A DNA stretch of 64,000 bases from Plasmodiophora brassicae (GCA_036867785.1 CP145426.1:248001-312000), one strand, 5' to 3'. Counted from the stretch's first letter, positions 24,579-35,409 are shown. A program made the numbers and translations. Notes: generated by a model from the sequence alone, not told the origin.

Positions 24579-25154
24579 CTATACTGTATCAAATGCAAAC
24601 GTGACTTCATCGAAGCAGTTAACAGGTTCAGTCACCCTGAAGCCTATGCGAGTGAAAAGGTTCTGCGAAGGCACATTCCTTGACTTGATTTTGGCGATAA
24701 ACCGTGTGACCTTGAGGTGCCTGTGCGCGTAGTGCATCATTAATCGTACGGCCTCGCTAGCCAGGCCTTTTCGCCTGCTGGAAGGCACCGCAATCATAAC
24801 GTCAATCTCTGCTTCGCCCGCGTCGTGGAACTCGGTGAACACGTTGACGTCCCCGACAGGAACAAGAGCACCCGGTTCCCCCGTTTTGTCCATGACAATA
24901 AACGTGCACTTGGTCTCGTCGTTACGCCATTCCTCCTGCATCGCATATTCCTCCTCGAGCGTCAGCGGCTCCGACGCCGTCAGTTCGCGAATCTCCGGAT
25001 CCTACCGCAACGCGGGTCAGCGCACTCATTCAGGTACGACGGTGTCAATCGCGCTAACCTGCATCCATGCATGGTATACGGCGACATGCTCCACCCTGTA
25101 CGGCACGAGGACCACCTGCTGGCCTTCAAGCACCGTGTTCTCGTTCAGGCGCAT
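24579..25154 (-). CDS. NAT9: NAT9-like GNAT N-acetyltransferase
   Basis: Two exons (25154-25059 and 25001-24579, 57-bp intron, phase 0) give 172 residues. The N-terminus reads MRLNENTVLEGQQVVLVPYR then VEHVAVYHAWMQ. Exon 2 has DPEIRELTASEPLTLEEEY, MQEEWRNDETKCTFIVMDK, GDVNVF, EIDVMIAVPSSRRKGLASEA (the acetyl-CoA binding loop, R/Q-x-x-G-x-G/A type), FIAKIKSRNVPSQNLFTRIG and a final DEVTFAF strand. The phrase LTLEEEYxMQEEWRxDxxKCTFI is typical of NAT9, which in animals affects microtubule stability. The protein is slightly shorter than animal NAT9 (about 200 residues). It converges with bleomycin hydrolase, leaving a 100-bp gap. Confidence 0.88.
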
Positions 25155-25526
25155 GACGTTGCGCAGTCCGTGGAGCTGCGGGACAGACAGTCACGACGGG
25201 GCCTACCTAACGCGTTCCTAAGAACGGGGGAACCACGGCAACCATCGATATCGCCTTGCGTACAACGTATAGTGCCTGGCACGTTTATACGTACAGATGA
25301 CAATTGCATCATCACCGACCGGGTGTCGTGCTGCAGCCGTGGCGGCCACAGGTTCCACGTGTACCGTGATGGAGGCGAAACGCGCTCTGTGGTGGCAGCT
25401 CCTGGTGTGCAGCAGCAGTAGCAGCAGCGCCCGTCGTGTCGGTCATTCGGGGAACGCAGCGGGCGAGCGTGGCGTCGGCCCCGCCCAACCACTGGTGATG
25501 GTGGCGCGGGGTGCGCGACTCCGCCG

Positions 25527-27053
25527 ATGGACGAGGTGCTCGGCGCGCTCCTCGACGCGCTCGTCGCCGAGGCGTCCAGGGCGGACGCGCGCCCGACCTT
25601 CGCGTCGTTCCGATCGGGGTGGATGCGCACCGACTTCCAGTACGTCCTCCTGCTCCGACTCGACGCCGAATCCACCGTCGACTACGTGGAGGCTGTCTTC
25701 CGCCTGCTCACTGGTCTGCGTGCCGCGTGCGTCTCCCGACCGCCTTCTAAAACATGACGTTTGTGGCACGTAGATCGTCTGTTCGCGCTGCACCCGTACG
25801 AAGAGCACGCGACCCTGACCGCCTGGCTCGTGTTCGCATTGTTCTGCGTCCAGCGTAGCCAGGCGGAGCACCCTCCCTGTCGTATCCGGCTGCCGTTAGC
25901 GGACTGGTCGCCGTTTCTCAGCCTGCTCGAGCACCTCGCCAGGTCGCAGCACGGTGAGGCCCACGCGATGCTCTGCGACCTGTTCCGCCACTCCATGCGG
26001 TTCTGTCTGACGCATCGGTGCCCTCCGTGTGCACCGCTGTTCGCGCCTGCGTCCAGCAACGCCCCTGTGGATGCACGCGCCCTGCTGCCTCGGCTAGTCG
26101 ACGTGCGCTCGATCGAACGGCATACGGCCCGCTATGAGGCGGCGGCGGAAGCCTGCCCGGGACATCCTGTGTCCACTGGGCGCATTCGGAATGCCCTCTC
26201 GTCGCTTCAGAACGCGGTCGCGCGCGATATGCGGCCCGGAACGCCCCCCGCCGTCGATGTCACCGAAGCGGATACGATGCGGAACCTGGCGGACGTGTTC
26301 AGCACAGCTGATCGCGTCGAGGAGGGCGGCAACCTGTTCCTGTCGTACCAGCGGTCCGACGAGAGCTCGACGGATTTCGACGACGAGGAATACCATGCGG
26401 CCGGCCTGCTTCCTTTCGACGATGAGGAGAAACCCGGCCGTCCTCAGGAAGCTGTACGAATCGGTGTCGCGACTGAGGCTGCCCCAGTGGCCGATGTGCA
26501 CCCCGAGCACGATGTTGCCCCTCCAGAGCCTGCCCCAGCGTCACAGACAGCCGAAGCGCAACGACTCACGTCTGATCAGCCTGTTAAACGGAAAGGCAGG
26601 GGCAGGGCGAGACAGGCGGGCGTACGTCGATCGGGCGCTCCTGGCGTTCTCGCTGCAATTTCCGCTGCACGGGCACAGTTCGAGAGTGACGCTGACGATG
26701 TCGTCGACCTGCCCGCTGCTCCACCTGCCAAGCAGCGACAGGAGCCCCGACATCCGAAGCAGAAGGTCCCGTCGAAGAAGGCGACGTCTATTGCCGCCCT
26801 GGCTGCCGCGAGAGCCGCTTTCGACAGCGAGTCCGATCTGGAGGTCCCTAAGGGGGCACCTCCACCACCAAAACGGAAACGCGGGCGTCCCCGCAAGGCA
26901 CGTGACGAGACGCCGCCCCCGAATCCGCTGCCCAGCACTGACAGGCGACCGGTCGTCGAGGTGTCGACGGCTCAGGAAACCATGATGCGGATCGAGGCGG
27001 CCCGTGCTGCGTTCGAAAGCGATGAAGTCGACAGTACCGACGACGTCCCTTGA
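25527..27053 (+). CDS. SNAPC1: SNAPC1 (SNAP43) subunit of snRNA-activating complex, with AT-hooks
   Basis: Two exons (25527-25713 and 25774-27053, 60-bp intron) encode 488 residues. Residues about 20-170 match the SNAP43 domain: FASFRSGWMRTDFQYVLLLR, YVEAVFRLLTDRLFALHPYE, LVFALFCVQ, then PCRIRLPLADWSPFLSLLEH and MLCDLFRHSMRFCL. The family acts with SNAPC3 and SNAPC4 at snRNA gene promoters for RNA polymerase II and III. The C-terminal half is acidic then basic. It has an AT-hook (KRKRGRPRKARDE near 26870), a second basic patch (KRKGRGRARQ near 26590), and three spaced copies of a short motif: AAISAARAQFESD, IAALAAARAAFDSE and MRIEAARAAFESDE. Those additions are unusual for SNAPC1 as I know it. 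Only 514 bp separate its stop from the next gene. Confidence 0.8.
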
Positions 27054-27568
27054 GCCTTGCGCTGTATATCTATATAACCTGGCATCTCTCTACACCAAGA
27101 CCACGTCATAACCTAAAGTCCAATTGAAAACCTAACAAGGGGCTCAGCGGGACACGATACTGCGCGGGTTCGTGATGGCCATCGCGGTCGCCAAGGTGTC
27201 CTCTGATCTTGGCGTCGACTTCCCGTGCTTGACGTCGTCTACCCTACTGTGTCAGGTCATAACGGATCACCCGCCGACATGGGGGCATTCCCGTGCCGGC
27301 TCAAATCTACAAGAGAAGCCTAGCTGCGATCCGGCCATATAGGAGGAACCCAGGTCCTGAGGTGTACGAGAGTATATACGACGGGCGCCCTAAGGATGTC
27401 GGCAGGCGCAGGCCACGGAGTCCGTACGGCCCTTCGGACCGAGGCGGCACGAACGTTCGGGACATTGTATCGCACGTCATTTGCAATCCAGTGTGTCTGT
27501 CGTTCGAACGTCAACAGGGCGTGTGAGTAGCATCGGGAGACGTCGCGGAGCATCCTCTATTGGTTACC
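27054..27568. other. Intergenic, nothing recognised
   Basis: Contains an AT-rich tract (27060-27080, with TATATCTATATAA) just after the SNAPC1 stop and unassigned short frames. It presumably holds the promoter of the ankyrin gene. Confidence 0.4.
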
Positions 27569-28780
27569 ATGTCGATCGGCAATCGCACTCGAAACGCGAG
27601 CACCACAACGTGGCCGCTCCGCGTACTCGCGGTCGCTCTTCTCATCGCCATCGGTGTCGGTGAACGCCAGCTGGTCAAGCTGCGCTCCAGCGATGACGTT
27701 GACATCGACGCCGACGCAGCAGCAATTACCATGCACTCGGGTGTGTTGAAGGACCTGCTTGAACAGAGTTCCGCGAGCAACGACAATACCTGTCGCATCG
27801 TAGTGAAGATGGTTGCCAGTCCCGTGTTGCAGGCCATCGTCGACTTCTGTCACGAGTTTGCTGTCGACGAGGTCTGCCATCCGCAATCAGGGAGTCACCC
27901 CGGAGCTTGGTATCACAGTCGGGCACAGGACGCTGCCGCGGCCGAATGGCTCCGTAATACGCTGTGGTCAATGGACGCGCAGGGTTATGTCGTCCTATTA
28001 GAGGCCGCCCATGTTCTCCGTATGCCTACTCTAGGAAGGGTACTCCTGGCGACGAGACAAGAGTGGGATGCGATCCGGGCTCTGGCCTATAACCTGTTCG
28101 ATATGGACCCGCCGTTCTCTGTTTTCATTGTGATGAACTGCCCCATCATCGCCAAGCTTCGCCAGCGGGTTAGGACCAGTGAGCAGATGTTGATCGTCGA
28201 CCGGATTCCATACGCCGTCGTTAATGGAGACCAGGGCCAGAGCGATGTTGACTTCATCAACTCGGCGGAATGGGATCCAACCGTCGGCAACGTTCTGCAA
28301 TGGGCGACCGCCAGGGGAAACGCGCGCCTTGTCGAACTCCTGGCAGGTATTCCGGGGATCAATGCGAACACCAACACTCTCGGTATGGTGCCTTTGCACT
28401 GGGCGGCGCTGAACGGCGATGCGCGAATCGTCGCGGCGCTCTTCACGATTCGAGGGGTCGACGCCAACGTCGGTATAGGTCCTTCGGGTTTGACCCCGTT
28501 GCACCTGGCCGCTTTCTGGGGATTCGCCGAGGTCGTTGCTCTGCTGCTGGATTCCCCAGGGGTTGACGTCAACGCACGCGACGGCGATGGCATGACTCCC
28601 CTGATGCTGGCTGCAATGAAAGGACATCTACAAGTCGTCACGTTGCTGCTCACGGAGGTCGGTACGAAGGACAAGCGCGGCATGGCTGCGTTGCAAAGAG
28701 CCATGGAGGCGGGCGAAGAGGAAGTTGAACAGCTGCTCAAGGGGCTTTGCCTGGGAGCGTCAAAGCGATTCCGCTGCTAA
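27569..28780 (+). CDS. Secreted Skp1-like plus ankyrin-repeat protein
   Basis: A single-exon gene of 403 residues. ATG 27569 is used because the upstream in-frame codon is TTG. A signal peptide is likely: basic start, then LRVLAVALLIAIGVG. Next is a Skp1/BTB-POZ-like fold: VKLRSSDDVDIDADAAAITM, HSGVLKDLLEQSS, VLQAIVDFCHEF, and after an insert the Skp1 C-terminal phrase YVVLLEAAHVLRMPTLGRVL (compare Skp1 LILAANYLNIKxLLDL). From about residue 235 there are four ankyrin repeats: GNVLQWATARGNARLVELLA, GMVPLHWAALNGDARIVAAL, GLTPLHLAAFWGFAEVVALL and GMTPLMLAAMKGHLQVVTLL, ending in a basic tail. Skp1 docks F-box proteins on CUL1-type cullins, and a cullin lies 15 kb away, but a secreted Skp1 mimic would have to act elsewhere, for example in a host cell. 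A related gene lies in both arms of the large palindrome. Confidence 0.78.
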   Translation: MSIGNRTRNASTTTWPLRVLAVALLIAIGVGERQLVKLRSSDDVDIDADAAAITMHSGVLKDLLEQSSASNDNTCRIVVKMVASPVLQAIVDFCHEFAVDEVCHPQSGSHPGAWYHSRAQDAAAAEWLRNTLWSMDAQGYVVLLEAAHVLRMPTLGRVLLATRQEWDAIRALAYNLFDMDPPFSVFIVMNCPIIAKLRQRVRTSEQMLIVDRIPYAVVNGDQGQSDVDFINSAEWDPTVGNVLQWATARGNARLVELLAGIPGINANTNTLGMVPLHWAALNGDARIVAALFTIRGVDANVGIGPSGLTPLHLAAFWGFAEVVALLLDSPGVDVNARDGDGMTPLMLAAMKGHLQVVTLLLTEVGTKDKRGMAALQRAMEAGEEEVEQLLKGLCLGASKRFRC

Positions 28781-30020
28781 TTAATTCAGCTGCTGTGGTG
28801 CACACGTACTGGGACGCCATCGTGCAAAGGCAGCGGCACGGTTCGAAACAATGAAGTTGGGATCGAAATGGTTCATTTCTCAGCTGTGGAGAATGGGATA
28901 TTGCGCATATTCGACCATCTGGTCTGGTTGGTGAGGGTAACCGTAGGTCGCCCGGAAGAGTGTGCGCTCCAGAAGCTCAGTCGGGCGGAGCGAATAAAAG
29001 TCGGAGGCACAGGGGCGGGCGCGGTCAGGGGGATCAGCGGATGATTGCATCTGGACGACAACATCGCGCTGCACATGCCCTGGGATCGGCATTATATATT
29101 GAGTTCTCGTCAAACGACATGCACGATGTTTCCGGTGGGTGCCTAGCGTGACGGCAGCATCGTGCTGTCATTCATATCTTGACGCGATGTCGCACGTGAC
29201 GTGGTACCTACCATTGGGAAGTACAATGGGCTTTGTGGAGGCTTTTTCGATGATGGGGCGCGATATGGGAGCTCTTCTTCCCAAGCACACGGGTCATTGG
29301 TCGTGCTGATCTGGACGCCTGGACGTATGCGCAACCTCTGGGTCAAAAGGAGGCTGTGCATCTTCTCCGTGCTCCGCAGTGTCAATGAGCGGTGGTCGTC
29401 GTTCTACAGTAGGTAGTGTTGAACCCGAAGGACCCCCTGTCCGCGTCGCGCATATGAGTTCAGAACGGCCTGATCGTTTGTCTAATGCTGAATTACCATC
29501 ACCGTTCCCGCGGAACTGCGTTTCGGATCGGTTCGATGATCGGGCCTTGGCAATGCGCCTGGAAATCGTATCAATTTGGATCCGAGCTGCTTCGCGGATT
29601 GCTGTCGGGCACAGCGTCCTTGCAGGCCGATGATTAAGGTGTACGATGGCGCCGCCGTTGTGACTATTCGCTCTATCGATTTGCGCCCAGCCCTTCTGGA
29701 GAGCGATGCCCGCAACTCCATGGGATGTTGGCCGGAGGCCAACGCGTCGAAGTACCGTAATGAGCTTCGCTTGTATGATTTACTGGAGACGTAAGTCTGC
29801 AGGCGATTCACGGCCTTGATCAGGCCACTCTAAATGTATTCGATGAGTGCGCTCGAACGAGGACGACGTATCGATCGGGGTCTCAATACTGGTAATTTGC
29901 TTGAAATCCTGTCGCGTCGCCACACCGAATTTCGCGGGCGACAAAACAAAGCGGTAACTGCACTTTAGTTACATCATATTAAGTGTATGACGATGGAGCG
30001 CATAAGACAGATCATTGACT
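28781..30020. other. Gene-poor 1.2 kb, no assigned product
   Basis: Short open frames on both strands (minus 28873-29076, plus 29201-29416 and 29576-29794) show no domain I recognise. The plus-strand piece 29640-29790 (DGAAVVTIRSIDLRPALLES, SKYRNELRLYDLLE) has protein-like composition and may be a degraded gene. Confidence 0.35.
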
Positions 30021-30415
30021 TGGGCTTGTCTCATGGTGTCGCTGTTGACTATCTCCTGGAAGAGTTGGGCACCGACTCGTCGACCGCGATTCCGTCGGTC
30101 CGTCAGCTTCCGAAGTACCTTCTGGACCTTGGTGTCACCTTCCCATTTATTCGATATCTAGTCTGCGATCAAGGGCATATGTGGGCACATGGTACAAACC
30201 CACCAGCGAACCTGTGCTGCTCGGGGTCCGAGCCTTTTGTATACTTCTCCCGTATCCTGATGATCCAATGCCTGTTCCGTTGTTCTTCGTTCTGTCAATT
30301 ATTGAACGGCGAGCTCGATCGCCATCAGGAGATCTTGCCGCGCGACTCAAATCCTGTTACTGCTCGAGACTGGACGGATGGGGAATTCTTCTCTCGTGAG
30401 TATGCACCGTTCTGA
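29984..30415 (+). CDS. Unidentified ORF in left fold-back arm, possibly transposon-derived
   Basis: A frame of about 143 residues: MERIRQIIDLGLSHGVAVDY, LLEELGTDSS, KYLLDLGVTFPFIRYLVCDQ and GHMWAHGTNPPANLC. The spacing Y-x-V-C-x2-GH-x-W, then Pro-Pro and Cys, faintly recalls the zinc-ribbon start of Tnp2/CACTA-type transposases, but I am not confident. The same coding sequence recurs in inverted orientation at 30990-31180, so it belongs to a repeated element. Confidence 0.4.
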   Translation, partial: CMTMERIRQIIDLGLSHGVAVDYLLEELGTDSSTAIPSVRQLPKYLLDLGVTFPFIRYLVCDQGHMWAHGTNPPANLCCSGSEPFVYFSRILMIQCLFRCSSFCQLLNGELDRHQEILPRDSNPVTARDWTDGEFFSREYAPF

Positions 30416-31179
30416 CGGGAATGCAATGCCAGCAGAATGTTTCCTCTTCCCTTGTCATCGGTAACGGATGGAGCGGATGTTCTCAGCTGGGGATCCAAGT
30501 CTGTCGTCCCACTTGTGCAATAGGTATTGGGACTACCTGCCGTTGTGCGCTGCAACCTTGGTCTCATGATGCCAGTCGGGTTGAAAGACGCACCGGTGCT
30601 TCTTCGCACTGTTGGGGATCAACCCGACTGGCATCATGAGACCAAGGTTGCAGCGCACAACGGCACGTAGTCCCAATACCAATACCTATTGCACAAGTGG
30701 GACGACAGACTTGGATCCCCAGCTGAGAACATCCGCTCCATCCGTCATCGGTGACAAGGGAAGAGGAAACTCTCTGCTGGCAATGCATTCCCGTCAGATC
30801 GGTGCATACTCACCAGAGAAGAATTCCCCATCCGTCCAGTCTCGAACAGTAACAGGATTTGGAGTGTCCTGGCAAGATCTCCTGATGGCGATCGAGCTCG
30901 CCGTGCAATAATTGACAGAACGAAGAACGGCGGAACAGGCATTGGATCATCAGGATGCGGGAGAAGTATACAAACGGCTCGGATCCCGTGCGCTACAGGT
31001 TCCCTGGTGGGTTTGTACCATGTGCCCACATATGCCCTTGATCGCAGACTTGTATCGAGTAAATGGGAAGGTGACACCAAGGTCCAGAAGGTACTTCCGA
31101 AGCTGACGGACCGACAGGCGACCAGTCGGTGCCCAACTCTTCCAGGAGGTCGTCAACAGCGACACCATGAGACAAGCCC
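30022..31179. repeat. Fold-back inverted duplication, about 560-bp arms, 34-bp loop
   Basis: 30022-30584 and 30619-31179 are inverted copies. The innermost pair reads CCAGTCGGGTTGA and its complement. The arms differ by scattered substitutions and by a few short insertions, such as a repeated CCAATA near 30680, so they are not a simple recent hairpin. Confidence 0.85.
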
Positions 31180-31296
31180 AGACGTCGGCGAAGATGACCT
31201 GTCGCGTGCGGACCCTGAAGCCGCACATGGCAGACTGCGACGACCGCGAAGTCGCAGCAGGCCTGCGCCTTTCTCCTACGCTGCCATGACGTGTCC

Positions 31297-31982
31297 TCAA
31301 CGCACCGCACGACCACCGCTGTATTCGCTCTGCGTCAGGGTACCAGACCACGTACCGTCCTCCGCAAGCTCTGGAAGTTCGTGGTGAACTTCCGGCGCTT
31401 CGCGCCCGAATCGCCCGGCTTTGGGGTTTGGCTCCGGATCCATCGGATCGCGACACCTTCCGCCCGTTGAAAGTACATATTCACCTGCCGGGTCCATTCG
31501 GGCAGAGTCGAAGCGCCGGCGAGCATCGGCGGTAACGTCGGCGGCGGCAGCCTGCCGTCCGGCGCAAACCGCTGCGTTAACAGCAGGTCCCGCCAGAAAC
31601 AGGCATCCGCGACACGCCGGCGACGGGTCTCCTCGCAGCCGGTCAGGTCGCCCTTGTCCAGGTCGTTCACGAAGGCGTAAGCCGCCGCTTTCCAGGCCGG
31701 CCACGATGGGTGCAATACCCCATCGGTGTCCTTGTCGCGCCCGCCACGGGTGCCTGACGAAGACGCCGTCGCTGCTGCTGCTCTTTCTGCTGCTGCCTCG
31801 ACCGTATCAGACGGCGACGACGTCCAGCAACTCCTGGCGCGATCGGCGCCGACGATATCGGGCGCATGAGCGGCAGCGCGCTGCCCAGGTAGGCTGCCGG
31901 TACCGGGGACCACCTGGAGGGTGGACGCGACGCGCTCCATCTTCTCGTTCAGCGCAGCGACCTTGGTCAGCAGTGATTCCAT
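31297..31982 (-). CDS. Hypothetical 228-residue ORF beside the Copia fossil
   Basis: An open minus-strand frame from ATG 31982: MESLLTKVAALNEKMERVAS at the start, an Ala/Ser-rich linker, then FVNDLDKGDLTGCEETRRRR, VADACFWRDLLLTQRFAPDG and LPEWTRQVNMYFQRAEGVAI. The N-terminus could be a short coiled coil. No domain is recognised. It begins just before the plus-strand Copia remnant and may itself be part of a mobile element. Treat it as tentative. Confidence 0.35.
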
Positions 31983-32099
31983 GAACGCAGTCACCGCCGG
32001 CAACGACGCCTGAACAGGTTCTGTCGGGCCCGATGACGATGACGGTGCCGGAGCGGACTCGGTTGATTGTGGGAAGACGGGCTTCGAAAGCGCCGGCGC

Positions 32100-33000
32100 C
32101 CTTGCAAAGAGCAGGTCGCATCCGCGACATCATCAAGCTGTACGGAATGGAGCACTGCCATCCTGTGTCAACCCCCGCGACCAGCACGAAGCTGACGAAG
32201 GATATGTGCCCCCGGTCCGACGCGGATCTGGTAGGCGTCCTCGACGAGAGGATTGACTACAGGCCGGCGGTGAGCGCCCTGCAGTATGCCTGCAAGACGC
32301 GCCCTGACATTAAGTACGCCGTTGGTCAAGTCGGCCGGTTCGTACAAAACCCGGGCGTCATGCACTACAAGGCGCTCAAGCGGATCTTCCGCTACCTAAA
32401 GGGCACACTCGACTACGGGCTCCAGTACACTCGCACAACATCTACCGCCGGCGGCAAGCCCACTTACCTACTCGCCGCCATGTCTGACTCGGACTGGGCC
32501 GGCAACCAAGATGACAGGAAATCGACGTCCGGGTACCTGATCACCGTTAACGGCAACACCATTTCCTTTAAGGCCAAGGCGCAGCAGTGCACGGCACTGT
32601 CGAGTTCCGAAGCCGAGACCATCGCCCTGACGCTGACCGCGCAGGAGGTACTCTGGCTTCGCGACGTGCTCGCCGAGCTTGGTTTTCCCCAGATCGAACC
32701 GACGACCATCTTCTGTGACAACGTCGGTGCCAACGCGTTCGCCAAGGATGTTGGCAACCACACCGCCATGAAACATATCAACCTGCGCGAGTTCTTTGTC
32801 AAGGAGGCCGTCGCCAACAAAATCATCACTACCAGCTACATCCGATCTGTCGAGAATACGGCCGACAGATCGGATGTAGCTGGTAGTGATGTTTTTGTTG
32901 GCGACGGCCTCCTTGACAAAGAACTCGCGCAGGTTGATATGTTTCATGGCGGTGTGGTTGCCAACATCCTTGGCGAACGCGTTGGCACCGACGTCGTGAT
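32100..33000 (+). mobile_element. Ty1/Copia retrotransposon fossil: end of RT plus RNase H
   Basis: The plus-strand frame reads the end of the reverse transcriptase and RNase H of a Copia polyprotein: YGMEHCHPVSTPA, DYRPAVSALQYACKTRPDI, HYKALKRIFRYLKGTLDYGL, SDSDWAGNQDDRKSTSGYL, LSSSEAETIALT, TIFCDNVGANAFAKD and KHINLREFFVKE. The order and motifs (YL.GT, SD.DWAG, RKSTSGY, SSSEAE) are those of the family. No LTR, integrase or gag was recognised beside it, so only the 3' part survives. Its end is folded back on itself (next entry). It is a broken remnant of moderate to old age. Confidence 0.88.
32721..32994. repeat. Fold-back at the end of the Copia fossil, 131-bp arms
   Basis: 32721-32851 and 32864-32994 are inverted copies with a 12-bp spacer. 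The ends pair exactly (no net indel) with few mismatches, so this reversal is younger than the element itself. Confidence 0.88.
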
Positions 33001-33475
33001 GTCGAGTTGCTCGACAGCGATGTTGGGGTCTTCGACAGAGGTCGCCATCACCAGGCGAATGATCTCGGGGCGCACGACCTCGGCAAACGTCTCGGTATAG
33101 TCGCGGCCGTGCTCACTTCTATTTCTTTCCTGACGTGCACCCTCATGGCGATGGTTTCGTCATGTCACATGTACGGTATATAGCTGGCCTTCATTGAGTT
33201 TGTTCTCAGCGACATGGCCGGATGAGCAATTTGATCCGTGCAGATTGAAGAAGCGCTCCGAGAATGGTCGCCAGTCAGTCCGGCGACTGACGGGGTGCTA
33301 TGCCTTTGCTGCCAAACGATTCGGCATGGCTATATGCCAGTACATCTACCGGAAGTGGTCCCAGCTCTTCGATGAGGCAATGCGCCACTGACGAGCTCGC
33401 TCTGACTCCGCGCACTGCGTGCGAGCCCAAAGGTTTTGCCTGTTGTTTGGAACCACTTTGACGAGGCCGCGCGTT

Positions 33476-33993
33476 GGTGGACACAGATGTGACTCGCTGT
33501 CTGTGTAGGGCCCGTGGTACGGGCGAGATTCGAGGTGCTGGTGGTAGGCCACCCAAGCTCAGTCCCGAGCAGCGCCTTCTTAGCTTCATCCTACATTTCA
33601 AGCATGACAACAATTTGTTTACGACAGCGGGAAGTGGGGGCGATTTTCGTTGCTACCTGCGGCATCAACGAAGCGATTCTGGATAAGGACGTAAGGAGAT
33701 ATACTGGCCTGGCGAACACGATCGGGAAATGCCGGGTTGCATTGGGAATATCGATGGAACCCTGGTCAGGATTCCCAGTCCTCGCAACAAGCTCGAACAC
33801 GGACGATGGTTCAATGGCCAGAAGAAGATGTACGCCATGAAAATACCGTTGTCATCGACCACTTCGGCCTAATTCGCTACGTCGACCCCGGCTACCCTGG
33901 ATCATTCCACGATGTGAACTGTCTCCGGCAGTCAAACCTTGCCACGAACTGGAGGGAACACTTCACTCATGACGATGATGAACAGTATTTCGA
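33476..33993 (+). mobile_element. PIF/Harbinger-type DDE transposon copy, left (plus strand)
   Basis: Plus-strand pieces carry the transposase phrases DTDVTRCLCRARGTGEIRG, GNIDGTLV (the first catalytic Asp region, near 33745), VVIDHFGLIRYVDPGYPGSF and HDVNCLRQSN (near 33850-33935). G-x-IDGT followed by YVDPGYPGSxHD is the DDE_Tnp_4 pattern of PIF/Harbinger. Downstream, near 34090-34140, KMHSGYRVRVEWGIGD matches the conserved third-acidic-residue block, so that part of the element lies in the spacer. The frame changes several times, so it is a decayed copy. No terminal repeats were found. Confidence 0.72.
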
Positions 33994-34095
33994 TTGACTT
34001 CTGGGGGACGCAGGATATCTTGGAATGAGATGTTTGTCATGAGCGTGTCCGTGATCTGGAGCTACAGGGAATTGACAATGACGTCCTCCGCGCGT

Positions 34096-34928
34096 TCAAC
34101 AAGATGCACAGCGGGTATCGAGTACGTGTCGAATGGGGAATTGGAGATCGCCCGTACTACGGGCATACAGCCCCATTACTGGACACACAAACGAGCACAA
34201 CTCCTCGAATTCGCTTGCGGTGAAGTTCGGGTACTCGAAATACTGTCCATCACCGTCGGCGTCATGGGTGAAGTATTCCCTCCAGTTCGTGGCAAGGTTT
34301 GACTGCCGGAGACAGTTCACATCGTGGAATGATCCAGGGTAGCCGGGGTCGACGTAGCGAATTAGGCCGAAGTGGTCGATGACAACGGTATTGTTCATGG
34401 CGTACATCTTCTTCTGGCCATTGAACCATCATCCGTGTTCGAGCTTGTTGCGAGGTCTGGGAATCCTGACCAGGGTTCCATCGATATTCCCAATGCAACC
34501 CGGCATTTCCGGCAAACGTTCTTCCCAGCATCTTCCTCGTGTTCGCCAGGCCAGTATATATATCAGTCCCCTTACGTCCTTATCCAGAATCGCTTTCTTG
34601 TTGCAGGTAGCAACGAAATCGGATCGTCGCAATGGGATGACTTCGCCCAATTCCACTTCCCGCTATCGTAAACAAAGTTGTTGTCATGCTTGAAAATCTG
34701 TAGGATGAAGCTAAGAAGACGCTGCTCGGGACTGAGATTGGGTGGCCTACCACCAGCACCTCGAATCTCGCCCGTACCACGTGCCCTATACAGACAGCGA
34801 GTCACATCTGTGTCCACCAACAGAATGGGTGAGCGGCCCTGATCGTAGAGAGGGAGCTCGGCCATATATGCACCCTCGTTGTCCCGGCACCAATCATTGA
34901 ACGAGTCGGTGTTTTCACGAGCCGCCAC
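34096..34928 (-). mobile_element. PIF/Harbinger-type DDE transposon copy, right (minus strand)
   Basis: An inverted counterpart of the copy at 33476-33993. Reading on the minus strand: MAARENTDSFNDWCRDNEGA, VDTDVTRCLYRARGTGEIRG, GGRPPNLSPEQRLLSFIL, then MPGCIGNIDGTLVRIPRPRN and MYAMNNTVVIDHFGLIRYVD, PGYPGSFHDVNCLRQSN. It extends further upstream than the left copy, to about 34928. Both Asp blocks are present, but in different frames. The shared part is 33476-33993 against 34235-34819. Confidence 0.72.
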
Positions 34929-35409
34929 GTCGTGGAGCGCAGGGCGAATGTCGAATGGCTTTGCTTGAGGTGTGTCATCAGGTCCTTCCAGTTCGAACTG
35001 TGGCGGGAGTTCAAATCACCGTCAAACACATCTTCATTCGTCGTAAAAGCTGACGCAGGAAATACTCAATTACGTCGTAATCGTCCGGCGAATTCTATTC
35101 GTCATCATCGCTGGACTCCAACCATATTCCTGAAGAAAGAAGCTGCCATCGACGTCGTCGGAACTCTAAGTCTGTCTGCACAACAATCACGCTATTCCCG
35201 GTGTTGCATAGAGTGCAACGACTCCTGCTAATAATTAAAGGGTACTTTTTCACAAGTTTCGGGTCAGTCAGGGGCGCAATACAGCCAGGCAACTGACATT
35301 GGGCGCCACCGATGATATCGTACGGGCAAGGTTTGTCGAGGTGCTGCCAAGATCGGGGTGCGAATGTCGTCACCAGCGTTCCACGGGATGCGGAAGATGA
35401 TTCCTAAAT

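Noticed and set aside
25145-25675. Ser/Arg-rich minus-strand ORF upstream of SNAPC1
   Set aside because: No domain; it overlaps the SNAPC1 first exon antisense and the NAT9 promoter side.
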